This document shows positions 21,459 through 36,400 of a stretch of 64,000 bases of DNA, in pieces. The DNA is from Pycnococcus provasolii (lineage: Eukaryota; Chlorophyta; Pseudoscourfieldiophyceae; Pseudoscourfieldiales; Pycnococcaceae). Positions within the stretch are counted from its first letter, which is position 1. Each line of letters begins with the position of its first letter. Where the stretch lies: assembly GCA_938743325.2 (NCBI GenBank), contig OW568870.1, positions 372,001 to 436,000 on the forward strand, given 5' to 3'. Under the pieces are notes generated by a model. The model worked only from the letters and a program-made list of their open reading frames with translations. It made no database searches and was not told where the DNA came from. The translations under genes and the position numbers were made by a program.

Positions 21459-24400
21459 TTATTCAGACGGAGGATGCACCTCCTGAATGCGCTGCCTGCG
21501 ACGCCTAATGAAGATGAATCCAACGACTCCGCACAACACAATGCCACCAACCACAGGTCCAACGATGAGGCCAATGTTGACGTCGTCAGCCTTAGCCTTG
21601 ATGGGCGTCGGCGGCGGCGGCGGCGGCGGCGGCGGACTCGGCGGCGTCGGCGGCGGGGGGCTCGGCGGCGGCGGGCTCGGCGGCGGCGGTGGCGAGGGTG
21701 CCACGGCCGGATATACGACGATGTAAATTGGCTTATCGTAGCGCGTCGCCGCCAGCGCCGTCGCCGGCACAGTGACCGTCACGACGCCGTCGCTTCCAAC
21801 GACCGGTTGCAGGTTCAGCGTGGTATCGTAGGCTGGCTGTCCATCCGACAGATCACCACGCCACGCGCCGGCAGCGAGCAAGAAGCCAGGCTGCACGGGA
21901 ATCTCACCCTTGTACGTCACGACGACATCTCCCACGAGCGTTCCTGTGCTGGCAATGCCAACGGTTGGCACGATGGAGTTCGGCACGACATCCTGCGCAA
22001 GTTCCACAACTGCCATCGATCCTTCGGAGATCGTCGCCTTCACCGTAGCACTGCTGACATCAAACGTCGATTCAGCTTCCACCTCGGCAGATGTCGCCCT
22101 GACGGCGAACTTGTCCTTCGTCAACGACGACACGATGCCAGGATTGCTGACCTGCGCCATGCTTCCCGCCATGTGCGTTGCCGCCTTAACGCTGTTCGCA
22201 GTCGCGGTTGCCGCAAGGCTGCCAGCCGACGCGCAATCCTTGGCGGCGGCATTGAAGACGTGGTCAACGGCGGTGGCGAAGCTGTTGAAGGCTGCACCAA
22301 CGGCATCTCCACTCGAAGCCTCGAGATCCGCCGCGTCGTCGCTCGGAGGCATGGTCAAACTGCCGCCGCTGCCCTCCATCTCCATCGCGCGTGTCATGAG
22401 CATGCTCGACACACTTGCCATGCTTGCGGGGAACGATCCGGGGCTCTGCGTAACGGCCGACGTACTGCGCGACATCATGCCGAGGTACTGGTTGCTCGCC
22501 GACTTGCCCTGATCTAAAGAGACCAATTTTCCTGCAATGTTGTCGTTCATGGTAGCCTGATTCGACGAGAATGCAGAGCACTCGTCTTTCGTGGATCCGC
22601 CAAACGCGCCGCCGTACGCTGTTGCCAAGTTCTGCGAGTCCGCAACGCGGCCGCTTGCGTAGGCAACATCAAACTTCTCCGAAACGGCGGTGGCTGTTGT
22701 CATCTGCTCAGACGTTGGCTGAAGCATCTTCCTCCTCCTTCCATTCCCGGCATAATTCAGCAGGCTGGCAAATGAAAGCGTGCCAAATGGCATGCAGACG
22801 CCGAACGGTGCGTCGTTCGCCCCAGCCGTCTCGCGCGTCGTTGCCACGCATCCTTGAACCGCGACATCGCCAGATTCGGAGATGGGCGACGTGATGGCTG
22901 TCGTCTCCGTCACCGGTCCCACCGTCTTTCCACCGAGCTTGACCGTGTAGAACAGATTGCTCATCATTCCACTTCGCCGGGGCGCCGGGGCATTCCACTT
23001 CGAGAACAGCACCTTTTGGTCGTCGATCGCCTGCGTGCCTCCCGTCTGGGGCGTGACTGACGCACTACCGCCCGTCGGCTCAGATCGCGTGGCTACGACC
23101 ACCTCCGGCTTACCGTTCGCGGCGGCGCCATTCACGGTGCCGGTAGCCGCACACGCGATTGTGTACTTCTTGCCAGCGTCGAGCGTGTTCTTCACAACTC
23201 TCAAAACTGCTCCCGTACTTTTTATTTCGTTCATAGGATTGCCCACTTCCGTGACACTCCACGTGTAGCTGACGCCAGCAGCACCATCCGTCTCGCACTT
23301 CATCTTGAGCTGCTTGTTCTTTGGGAAGCTGTCCAAGCTGACAACGCTGCCAGCACCGCCACCCGTGCGCTTCACCTTGCCTCGGACCTGAATTTTTGTC
23401 GATATCACCGGCACACTCTTCACGACGAGGTTAATGGTACTCTCCGACACCTGCGACGATCCCTGCTGCAAGCTCACGGTGATTTTGTACGTACCAACGG
23501 CGAGCGTGTTCTGAGGGAAGACAATCTTTCCCTTGGAGGAACCGTCGGAACTGTACAGCACATCGAGGAATTCACTGCCTACTTCTCCAGTACTACCGTC
23601 CTCAAGGTGGTAGGTTGCATTGTAAACGAAAGAGTACCTGTACGGCGAATCCGCCTTAGAGGCGCTTTCGTCAGACACCTCGGCACTGATCGTCACGTCG
23701 CTATCCGTCGCGCTCACCTCCATCCTACTTCCCTGCTTGAATGTCACTGTCGGAACCGGCGGCGTGATGGTCAGCTGCACGTCCGCGCTGCTCGTAACGG
23801 TCGCATCCACCGAGTCGGTGGCAGTCACCCTCAGCGTGTACGATCCAGCCTTCATTTTATTCGGCGGAATGACGAGCTGTGTCACGTTCTCCGTCTTCAC
23901 TTCCTTCCAGTCCACGAAATCGTTCGCAGACACCCAACGGAACGTAAGAGGTGTGATTTTCTTCTCACGCGTCTCGCACGCACCGTACTGCTTCACGCCG
24001 CCAATCGTGCTCAGCGTTGCTCGCACTTCGCTCGCGGCAATGAAGGTGTCCGTGTCTATCTCAATCTTCTCATCCACCGTAAAGTCCTTCTTCGAACCTC
24101 CCTTGATGGAAACCTCCGGGGCTGGCAACGCCAACTTCTTCACGAGGTACGTGTACGAGGTGGACATGCCAAGGAAGTTGGTCAACTTCACGGTGTACTT
24201 GAACCTCATACCGGGCATCATGAGATTTTTGTCAACCTCGACAGACTCCCGATTTCTCAGTTTCGCCAGCTCAGCCTTCAGGGCACCGAAGCTATTCGCT
24301 CCCGCCTGGTAGAAGCTCGGGATGGTTCCGTCGACGTCAACGGTGTACTCGACTTGAATGTCGCGTCCACCGGTGTTCACCACCGATCCTACGACAATCC

Positions 24401-27400
24401 TCATGTCCGAGCAGGCTGCCACCTCCTCCGGAATCTCAGGCTCCGCGGCGGGACTCAAGTCGCACGTCGCCGGCACGCTCACCGCACACGCAGGCTGGCC
24501 GAGCGTAACAAATCCGGTGACATTGTACGAGTTCCTCGCGCCGTTCGTGAGCGCACCCTCCTTGGGGAACACGTTGTCCGGGGACGACGTACGCTCGGGC
24601 AGTATGGTTGGCAACGAGCCAAATTCCACCGTCAGAGCGTTGAATCCGCCAATCGTTCCGACTTCCACAGGATCGGTGAGGTAGCAATTCGCCCCGATGC
24701 CGAGCTTTTTCACCAAGGTGTCATCTATATAATTGGCACAGTCCCTCGTTAAAGCCTTATCCGCCTCGAACAGTGACACGGGCTCACTGAACGTAAGCAC
24801 GAACCCTCCGAGGGAATCGGTCATGGTAGCCACCTCCATTTTCGGCGCAGGGCGTGGCTGAACGTTCGCCGTAAGATCCGAACCGCTCGCATCCTTCACC
24901 GCCTTCATCTCGACGCCATTCGACATCATCGACACGCTGAAAGACAGCGGCGCTCCACCGAGCGTGTACGACATCGGCACGTACGTCACCGTGATCGTCT
25001 CCGAGTCCGTCACCACCACCTTCGGCGACATGACGCTCGAGGGGAAGCTGAGCGTGGGTGGCGAAGTTGCCGCGTACGACGCGGCAGGATTGCCGAAGCG
25101 GTCCACAGGCTTGATCTCAAAGCTAGCCTCGCTGCCCGCCGTCACAGTTCCCAGCCCGGCGCCAGATGCAACGGTGCCCACGCTGGCATCGTCGGAAACG
25201 AACGGCGGCGCAGCCTGCACGTTGAACTGCAGCGTGCGCTTCAGCAGGTTCTGCTTCTGGCCCGTGGGCGGGCTCGTGACGAGTCCCTTGTCGACGACAA
25301 AGATTTCAACCGTGTACGTGCCAGCGAGCTCGAACTGGTACTGCGCGACGTACGTGCCCGCCTTCGTCGACCCTTCTCCGCGAGACGTGGCGTTGGCACC
25401 CTTGAAGCCCTTGACGACGCCGACGACGCCGACATCCTTGGCACGCCCGTCCACTCCCGTCGCGAGAGCGGTGATGCGGCAGTTGCCCATCGTGTACGAG
25501 TTACCGAAGCGATCGTTCACGCCAAGCTCGACGAACGTGAAGCTTCCCGCCGTCACGTTGAACGTCGAGATGGCGATTCCGCCAGCGCTCGCGTCGGCAT
25601 CCATCGTCGTCTTCTCGCCACCGCCGCCCAGCTCGGACATCGCATAAATGGACGTCAGCGTGGTTGCGGACGGCTGGAAGTCGCCAGGCGCCACCTTCAG
25701 CTTGTACGGTTTCGAGCCTGCCGGAACTCCTGCCGGAACTCCGGCGAGCGTCAGAGACAGATCGTAGTCGCCGCTCTTCGTGACCGCGTCCAACGACACG
25801 AAGTAGCTTCCTGGCACGTTCACCGCCTTGGTGGGTGTGATCTTCAGCGGGAACTTCGTCGCGCCGTCGCTGTGCGTCACCTCGCCCACGAAAGCCTCAG
25901 GTCCCGTGGCCATGTTCACCTGCAGGTTCTTGTATTTGTCCTTGGCCTGCAGCACCGCGCTGTACTGCTCGGCAGATCCCGCGGTGTGCTCGATCGCGCC
26001 GCTGAAGTTCGACGGATTCGGGTACGTCAGATCCGGGTGCAGTGTGCATGCTTCCGCGCTCGTCGCGCCGGGCGCAACGCGGATGTTCAGCTGGTGGTTG
26101 CCGATCGCCGCGCCGTCGAACTTGATGAGCGTATCGTACTGCGACACGAAGTTTGCCGGCAGTGCTTTGTCCGTTTTGAAGCTGACGGCGTAGTAGCTGA
26201 TAAACATACCAGCGCCCTTCTTGATATTGACCTCACTGAGTTTTCCTTCAAACGTGGGCTTCGGCGCGATGTCCACGAGATATTTCGCCATGTTATCATC
26301 CGAAGGCGGTCGCGTCACACCGCGAATGTCAGCCTCGCGTATGTAGAAGACAACATCCTTGCCAGCCTCATATCCCTCTTCAATCTTCGCAGACGTGCCA
26401 GATTTAAGCGTCAGGAAAGTATTCGGGCTCACAGCTTGGATCGCCTGCGAGGATGCCGGTCCGGGCGAACCGAATGCCGTCGTGGGCAGCGAGATGATCT
26501 GCTTCGTCTCGCTTCCCGTTCCGTCGCAGATTCCGAGGTCAATCGTCAAGCTGATCGACTTCTTGGCGTCATTCAGCCCAAGTTCGTCGGAGCTGGGCAT
26601 CTGCGATGTGAGCTTGTAGTAGCCTCCACCCAGGTACGTGGTGGTGAACGTAATGGAGTTGAGCACGCTGTTCACCGCCGTGTTGCTCGACACCAGCTTG
26701 GGGTCGAACACGGGGCTGGTTCCGGCCATCGTCGCGAATTTGCCAGCCGTGCACGACTGGTACTGCTTCGTCGTGACGTTGTTCGGCGGCGTTCCCGCGT
26801 CGCGGAGCATCACAATCAGACTGCAATTACCTCCCGCGGCCACGGCTCCCATGCAGTTGCCGCTCACGACTGTGTTCAGCGCCTTGGGAGGTCCAGCTTC
26901 CACGGGGTAGGTGTAGTACCCTCCCGTGGCCTTGGAGGCATCCACGAGCTCCGCGCCATCCACGGTGGCTCGCAGGATGAGAGTGCCCGTCACCGAGGGC
27001 GTGAACTTCATCGCAAAAGAATCGGCATCGTACGTCACCTCCGCGTTCACGTCCATCATGGTTCCATCACCCGTTGAGATCACGCTGTTCGCCACGCTCG
27101 ACGCCTTCATCTTTATCTTGTCAGTGATCATGTTGCCGTTGGCGTCGAACAGGACAATCTTGACTGTCGCGCTGACGCCAACAACCAAGCCGGTTTCCGG
27201 CACCGTCACCTTCGTCTCCGACAGGTCAACCGCGCCAGGCGTGACGATCAGAGTCTTCGCCACGAACGACGCGCCAACGCCCTGAAGCGTGTACTGCGCC
27301 GCACCGACGACCGTGATCTTGAAGTCCGCAATCATTCCCGTGGGCGTGCTCTTCGGGGTGAACGACGCGACCGTGGTGCCATTGGCGTCCACGACGTTGA

Positions 27401-30400
27401 ACGACAGCGAAAGGCTGCCGAGATTCGACGTGACGTCGTTGCCAAACGCATCCTTGGGGTAGAACTGCACCTTGCCGTCGGCGCCGGCAATCGCCGTCAC
27501 GACGCCCGTCTCGGCATTCGTCACGAAGCCGTACTCCGCGCTGACGATCGCCGTGCTGTTCGCCGCGACGTATTTGCCGGGAACGACCGGAACGCTTCCC
27601 GAAAAGACGATTTCGGTCGTTTTCCCGATCTTGACCTCGATCACGATACTCGCGGCACCCGCGGAGGTGATCGTCGAGGTGAACTCGTACTTTCCGCTGC
27701 CCGTCGGCTGCGCCGCGATGGCGCCGCTCGAACCGCCCGGCACCGCGTACTTCAGCGTGAAGCGACTTCCGGTATCCACGAGATTGTTCTCCACCTTGTC
27801 CTTAGCCTGCAGCACGATGGACGTCGACACGCCCGCCGTGATGTTCACGGGCATAGACAGGCCCTTTTTGCCAGTTACCGTCGCGTTGACGGGACCTGGC
27901 GCCACGCGCATTGGCGTAAAGGTGCCTCCCACGTTGACGCCGTCGACGCGAGTGTAAACCTCGTACGTGCCCGCGAGCACCGGCTCCAGGCCAACTCGGA
28001 ACTCCGAGTTCTCAAACTCAATCTCGTTCATCTGCATGAGAGCGAGAGGGTCGTTGGCAATCTCGTTCGTGCCCTTGATGTACACGGAAATGGCGGAGTT
28101 TGGTTTCGTCTCGATTTTATTGCGATATTTGTCATACATCTTCAGCGAGTAGGCGAAGTACTTGCCAGCCACCTTCTCGTCGCTCAAGCCCGTCACCGCG
28201 CTCGTCGTAGCGCTCGGCGGACCGTGGCGAACGTTCGTCGAAGAGTAGCCGCGAGGCATGACGAAAGTGTCGCATCGCCTCGGCTCCACGTCGCTGTAGT
28301 CGGCCGACGCGCAGCTGAACTTCACCTGCAGCGTGTAGATTCCGGACTTTGTCACGTTGTACTTGACGCGGTACGCCTGGCTCGCGGACTTCTCCTCGCC
28401 CTCGAGCTGCACGTTCAAGCCAAGGCCGTCCTCGAACACGACGGGAAGCACAATCTCCTCGCCTTGAACCTGCTTGAACACAACCTGGGGAACATTCGCC
28501 GTGTAGACATTCCTGTCTGTGATGATGTTCCCGCCGCTGTCGCGCAGGAGCAGGTAGATGGAACTTTCCACGCCGGCGGAGCCGTTCTCCGCCTCGCTGC
28601 CAGCAACGAACGTCTGCTCGGCGGCAACACCGCCGGGCACCACGTCGAACAGGAACGTCTGCAGCACCTTGTTGCCGTTCCTCATCTTCTCGACGAGCTG
28701 CAGCTCGTACGAGCCGGGACGATTCACGACCATGCTGCCGTCAAACGTCACGAAACCCGTCGTCGCTGTGGTCGTCTTCGTCGTGCTCACCTCACGCATC
28801 TCACTGTCTGCGCCAGACGGTCCAACGAGCTGAAGTCCGAAGAAGTCTTCGCCGGCATAGGCGTACGTCTGGAGATTTCCCTGAGCGTCCATCGGCGACA
28901 CGGTGACTGTCGTCTTAGATCCCGCGCCGATGGAAGAGTTAGACGACACATCCTTGCCGTTCGCGCTGACGACGACGGTGGTCATGGCCACGTCCGTTTC
29001 ACCAGGAAGCACGGTGTAGGTGAATGACTTCACCGCCGTTCCGGACACCGAGATGGTCGCGGTGTACTTGCCAACGAGCGACAGAGGGATGGTCACCTTG
29101 TACTGCCCGTTGTTTAGATCCTCGACGCTCGCGGTGCCCTGCAGCAGTGCTCGACGAGATCCGGCCGCCTCCGCGACCTGAACCGTCACCGCGCCGGCGC
29201 CGGCGCTCTTTGGAAGCGCGATGTCGTTCGTGTCCACGAGCTGCACGCCGACTTCGATGATCGAGCCGGCGACAGCCTCGGGGGGAATTTCCGAGGGAGA
29301 CAGCACGGTCTTCGCCGGAACTGCATCCCCAACTTCACTCGCACTAACAATCTTCACGCCCGCCTTGCTGGCAACCACAACATTGTCGACACGGACGGTG
29401 ACCGTGTGTCCCTCGGCGGTCGACGGCACGTACGAGACCGTGCACGTGCCGTCGCCATTCTCCGTCGCGGTGAGCGAGTTCTTCACGCTCGGGGAGATGG
29501 CGACGTCAAGTTTACTGCACATCCCCGTCAGCAAGTTGCTGGAGGCATCGCGAAGGTGCACCACGAAGGGAAGCGTTGCATTCACGACGCCACCCGTCAC
29601 GCCAGCGCCGGTGAGAGTGGTGGTGGCCGCCGAGGGCGGTCCACCCGCCACGGTGGCGGAAAACGGGCTGTCGATGACATTGATGTACTCCTCGCCGAGC
29701 ACGCCGATGAGGACGTCGGTCACGTACAGGCCAGCGAGAAGCGGCGTCAGCTCCAAGTTTATCGAAACGCCGGAGAAAGTAGGCTTCATGGCGGACGACT
29801 TCCCGGCGTAGATGAGCGTCGAGTTGGTCACCTTCGTGAAGGACGTCGCGCTTCCCACGCGCACCTGCGTCGCAAACGTGATGTTCAGCGTCGACGTGAC
29901 GCTGCTGTCGAACGTCCTGGGGTTCCCAAACTTGTCCGCACCCGTGAGAACGATGGCGGATGGAACACCCGCACTTCCCGTGGCCGTGAGGCCAGGTCCC
30001 TCGACAATCGTCTTCGAGTAGTCGATTCGGCCCGCGTCAACCTGGAACACGAATCCACTGTCGTCGACGTCAACGCCGTTGATCGTAACCTTAACAATGT
30101 ACCTGGCAGCCAACGTAGAAGAGACTCCGGCGAGATACTGGTCCCTTTTGTCCCTGGGCTTGCGGATCACCAGAGCGGTTGCGTTGTCCTTCGTGGCGCC
30201 GTTCGTGGGAAGTCCTTCCACGCCAATCACCTCAACCTCGACGGGGTAGTAATTCACGACTCCGAGATCCGCCGAGGCGGCGTTGCCAAGCGCGTCGCGC
30301 ATCTCGATCATCTGGTAGGACGTCAGCTGTTCCTTATCCTCCAGCTGATCAATCGTGGAGCCGATGTCATCTCCCTCGGGATTCGCCAACGTGGTCTTGC

Positions 30401-33400
30401 TAGGCACCATGGGTCCAGACCGCATTTGAACTAAGAAGGGGGATCCGTACAGAGCCTCGTTCGCGCCGTTCGTCGTGATGTTGATGTAAACTTCGTACAC
30501 CACCTCAACCGAGTCGGCGGAGAACTCAACCACGTATTCGCCGGTGTTCTCTCCCTTCGGAACGCCACGCGCCTTGACGTCGATGTTGTACGGCACCTCA
30601 GGAGTGCTCATCGGCATGTCCTTGACCTTCACTTGCACGTTGAAGGTGTCCTCGCTTCCAAACTTTCGCTGCCCGAAGAAGTCGTACGCACGAATCGTCA
30701 ACTTCGACACGTTGCCCGCGATGAAGTCGTACACCACATCAGGCTGCAGCACCATTTCGTTGACCGTACCTTGTTGGAACGACCCCAGATCCTTGCTGAC
30801 CGTGGAATCCTTGGCCGAGGTGGCTGAGGGAAGGAAGTTGATCGCATAACCAGCCTTTTCACCCACCTTCAACACGCCCGTCGCGCCGGCGTGCGTCACA
30901 GATGCAGTCCACGTGCCCGGCACGATGATACGCGCGTCTTCCGCTCCGAAAATACCGCCGTACTTGCACTCGATCAACCCGCTTTCCAGCGACGTGATCG
31001 CGCCGTACACGCGAGCAACGGGCACGTTCGTCTCCGCGGGAGGATCGAGGTAGCACGTGAAAGATTTCACCTCCGCCTGGCTCAGCTTCACGACGTTGCC
31101 ATAAGCATCACGAGGGTTGATGTTGAATGAACCCACAACGCCCACCTGACCTGTTGCGCTGACGCCCTCCACGGTGGAGTTACGAGCTGACGCCGACCCA
31201 GCCTCGATCACGAGAGGTCCGCCAAGTTGCATCTTTCCGGTGAACGAGCCCTCGCCGTAATATCCGAATGGCCCTTTCAACTTTTGCGGCCCCAGCTCAA
31301 TGATAAGGGCGTACGATCCAGCCGTCTCGACCGTGTACGGGATATTCAGCACGGGCGTAGCCTTGCCGCTGATCTGCTCGACTTCCATATTGCAGTTGCC
31401 GAGGTTCTTGAACGTCTCGAAGTTCGTGTCGTCCTCGAACGACGTGGCGATAGACGCCTTGCACTTCACCTTGTCGAGATCAGAGATCGCGTTGCTGAAG
31501 CTGTCGTACGGATACACGGTCACCCTGGCCGGCACACCCGCCACCGCGCTGTACACGTTGCCTCGCACGATCGACTGTATGGCGTTCACGTCGTTCGCTG
31601 TCACGGTGAACGTGCACGGAAGCGCCTCATCGATAGATCCGTAGTTCTTCGTGGCGGCAAACTTCTTGTACACCTCAACGCAGGCTCGGGGCGTATAATT
31701 ACCGAACGGCATCGGCAACACCTTGCCGTTAATCGTCACCTCGATGAACAGGTCGTCGAGCTGCGTGAGGTATGCGGACACCTTGTAGTTGTTCGCCGTG
31801 CGATTGAGTGACGCCGAGGCCGAGATGGATCCGCCGCCGCCGAGCACAGAGAAGCCGGTGGCAACCACCTCGTCCCTTGAAGCCGGGTAGGCGTCGGAGT
31901 ACACCTGCGTGTTGTTGAATCTGTCCCTCGGGACCATGTTGATGGTAAGGAATTCACCCGCGTAGATGAACGGGTGCAGGTCTGTCATTCCTGGCAACCA
32001 GTTATCCCCGTAGTTCGGAGAATCAGGCCCTTTGTCCCAGCGGCCGTAGTAGCCGCCCGTGGCGGAGAACGGGTCGAAGTAGGACTGCAGCTCGCTGGTC
32101 GGGCCGGGCAGCACGTTCACCGTCCTCGGGAAGATGTTCGAGCCGACGTCCGTCGTGCCAGCGGTCAAATCATCGCACAACGTGTAGAACACCCTAATCT
32201 TGTACGAGCCAGCCTTGGTAACGTTGTACGTGACCTCATACGCGTTCAGCTTCTCGCTGTACTCCTGCGTCACACTCGTCGTGGGAAGCTTCGTAGTTCC
32301 ACCGTCGATCGACACCGAGAAGCACGCCTTATCCCCAACGGGTGACGACGGATTGGGGAGCGGGATGCCATCGCTGTCGCGGTCGGTGATCTCGAGCTTG
32401 CCGCCGTCACCGGCAAAGAAGTTCGAGAGTCCCGTGCCTGCTACCGTTGCCATGCTCGCATCGCGATCGCGTTTCACGTCCGCAGCGACGATCTTCAGGC
32501 TGAAGTAGGTTCCCGAAGTAGCTTGACCACCAGCCACCCAGTTGGTCTCACCGCGCAGAGTGAACCCGATATTGTACGTGTCCGGGTTCGCAAACTGGTA
32601 CGTCACATTGTACGTGCCGTCGCCGTTGTCAGCGAGTTGGGCGCTGCACGTTGGCGTAGCAGCGCTAGGACTGCAGACAGGCTTCTTTTCCTTCACCTCC
32701 TTGATGACCACGCGGAACGCGTCGCCGCCTGTCGCCTTCTGGTTTCCGTACATGTCCTTCGCGCTGATGACGATCATACCCTTGAAGCCCTGTATCGTGC
32801 CATTCAGGCCGGCACCGCCGATTGTAGACGCCGTGGCATCCGTCACCCCGGCACTGACGGTGCCATCCTTCGCTTCCTTCACGCCGCCGCTCGCCGGACC
32901 GAGAGAGTTCGTGTACACCTCCACTTTCGTCTTGAGCGTGCCAGCCTTGAGCGGCTTGATCGTCACAACGTAGACACCATTCACGGGATCAGCAACGGAG
33001 CTCTCGACCGTGAAGTTTCTGATGTTAGCACCCTTGCCCTGCAGCACGCGCGAACTGGGCTTCACCACGTCGTCGTCGCCCTTGCGGGGGTTACGGTACG
33101 CGTCAGACGGCGCAACGAAGTAAATCGAAGTGTCGCCTGCGATAATGCTAGTAAGGCCAGGTCCGTACAGCGCCGTCTTTTCGACGGAAAGCGCGGCGGC
33201 CTTCACAAGGATTCCAGCGCTCGAGGCACTGTCGCTCGCCACCTTGGCGGCAATGCTGTTCACCGTCAGAGAAAGGTCGTACGTGGTAGCGAAGTACGTG
33301 ATGTAGAACACGCGCACCACGCCAAGGCTCTGCGGGATAATCTCGGCGAACATGAACTCGTTGCCAGTCTGTGCGTTGCCGTACGGCACGCGGTTCATGC

Positions 33401-36400
33401 CGTCCGCCCCGCCCTTGGGCGAAAGGTAGGATCCCGACAGATCAACCCTGTTCGCCTCAATCACCAAGCCAGCCTCGTCGACGCACGGAACGATGTTATC
33501 GTACTGGTCCGACAGCTGGACGTCGAAACTTCCGGTGATGCCAGCCTCGGTGTTGTTTGCGGAGATGAACTTCGTCTTCGAGGGATCGAGATCACCAGCC
33601 TCGACGACGAACTCCTGGATCAACATCGTGGTCGTCACAGACGCGCGACGCGCCGTCGCCGTCGCCGTCACGATCGCGTTGAGTCGAAGCTCGTACTTGC
33701 CAGCCTTTGTCACCTGGTACTCCACCACAAGCACCGCGGAACCTGACTTCTTGGGCTTCAGCTCGTAAGGATCCTCCTTCTTCGCTCCTGGCGCATCGAT
33801 GGGATTGATCAGCGCCTCCACCTTGATTCTCTTGAGCGCACTCGTGTTAATGATGCGGTTTTGGTACAAATCCTGCACGATCACCTCAACCGACACCTTC
33901 TTGTCCGCCTTCACCGTGGAGAGGAGGATGCCAGAGCCGGAGAACGAGAAGGACTCGGGAGCGGGAGGTCCGGCGACGATCGTGACCGTCGTCGAGTTGC
34001 CCGCGCCCGACCGGAAAGTGAGTCCCATGTCCTCCGTCGCCCTGAGCACGTCCGTACTCAAGATAGCCTCGACGCTGTACTTGCCAACAACCGTCAGCTG
34101 TTCCATCGAGAGGTACCAGCCCAGGTATCCCACGCCATTCGTTATGACATAATCGTCCGTCAAGCCGAGCTTCTTCGGGTCGGTCTTTCGCTTAGCGTCG
34201 GTCGTCGTCTCCTCGTACTGCACGTGAAGGTCGTTCGACTCCGCCGTGTTGTTGAACCTGTCGACAAGTCGAATGAGGTATGGCGTGGTTTGGTCCGCGC
34301 CAATTGTCACCGCGCTCGGTCCGTAGAGCGCCGACACTGCCGCGATGGCAGGGCCCGGCCTCACCGTGATGTCGAACGGGTTAGCGCACGGGCTTGCGAC
34401 TTTTGCGAATCCGCAGCCCACCTTGGAACTCTCGTAAGTCACTTCCAGCGTGTAAGGTCCCGAGATGCGCTCGTTGAACTGAACGATGCACTCTGGCGTG
34501 GCACGCTTCGTTCCATCTGCACTGTCCATGCACGAGAGCTTGCGCGAAACTTTCGTAAGGGTGTTCGTCCACACGATGTCAAAGTCAAGAACATCCACGT
34601 CGGGTTTGAACTCGTCAGTCCTGTGCGCAAGTGCGTATTTTGTGTCAACGATAACGCGGAACTGATTGATGCCGTTCTCGCCCGTTCCGTTGTTGGCATT
34701 CGTGAAGCCGTTCTCGACGATCTGGTCAACAACCTTGTAGTAGTACGCCTTGATGAGACCAGGAATCGTCTGGAAGCCGACGGGCGACCCTTCAATGTCC
34801 GTGAGACCCTCATTGGGGACGACCACCTGCACGAAAAGCTGATACTTGGCAGTAACATCCAAGAGCACATTCTTGGTGTTATTACGAGCCGGGATCGTAA
34901 CCGACATCTTTCCCTGTCCGATATCCTTGAAGGACGACTGGATGAAATTCGTGCCCTCGGGGCAAACGTTTGCCACGGCGGACGCGCAGAAGATGTACGT
35001 ATTAGAAAATTTTTTAGGACAAGAATCAGCTGGAACGTCTTTCCCACATTCTGCCAATCTGAGGAACACGCTAAAGGAGTTCGTAAGGTCGCTGCCAGTT
35101 AAATCAGTGATGCCATTTCCATACTTGTCAGCCGCCTGGACCGTGAAGTACACATCCTTGCCGAGCTGGTACTCAGCCTGCAGCTCGTCGATCTTCGACC
35201 TTTTGCCAAGCGGGCCAGCGACGAGAGTGAAGTTGCCCAACCCACCCCGCGTGTCAGGAATCTTCAAGTTGCCCAGATCCGGATCATAGAAGTAGCACTG
35301 GAAGCTGTACTTTCCAACGAAAATCGCCTTGTCGAAGTTCACGTAGTAGACGCCCGCGCCATCTCGGAGCGGGTTTGCCGTGGCGTTGTAGAGCACATAC
35401 GTGCTCTCCTCAGTTCCCTGCACCCCAGCCTTACAGTAGAGGTTGTTCTCGGCACCAGGTGCGGGACGGTTGTCGACGTCAAACGCCTTGATCAACACGC
35501 GCGACGTTCCAGCGTCCCAGACCGTTTTCTCGAGGGTCACCACGGTCTTGTCGAATACTGCGGCACCTTTCGTTGCTGATCGAGTAATGGCATCCGCCTG
35601 AACACCACTAACGAAGATGGCGAGCGTGTAATCCATCATCAACTCAGGTGCAATGAACGATGCGATGTAGACGCCGGGCTCTCCCGACCCACCTTCCGCG
35701 GCGTCGTAGTCGTAGAATGTCACGTTGTAAGGCTTAAGTCCCAAGAGGCTGTCCTCAACGCTGTAATACGTCTCGCTTCCCTTAAGATAGACAGATGCAT
35801 TCGACATCATGCTCATCGCCAGGCGGTCGGTCTCGCCACCAGCCAACTTCTTGTTGCCATATTGGTCTATCGCCTGAATCCTGTAGACGATGCGAGACTG
35901 CACGATCATGACACCGGTGTCCGTCTCATTCCACTGGGTGTTCGAGTGCATAGCGCCGGCGACGACCGAGACAGTGATCGGCGCGCCGATGTAACCGCTG
36001 ACCATGGAAATCGAAGGCTTCACGGGGTCGATGCCGTTCCACGTGACCGCCGACGCCATGAGCGTTACCGTGTAATTTCCCGAGTACTTCGCCTTGATCT
36101 CGATGTCGTAGTAACCGTTGTAGATGTCCTCGACGAAATAGGTGTTGAGCGCACCGCCCTGCACGCCTCCGCCAGACGACGGAATCTTAGCCGAGTAGGT
36201 GACCTGCACCATGACCCGATCCGCCTCGCCGCCTTCGTAGATAACATTTTTGTAGTTGTCAATGGCACCAACGGATATGGTGATGTTGCCATCCGCGTTG
36301 AACACCTGCGGGGTTGTCACGGTGGACTTCTTCGACAAGGGAGCAGGCTGCACGCGCACCGCGACTGGCGAGCCAGCAACTGCGGTGAGGTTGTTCCAGT

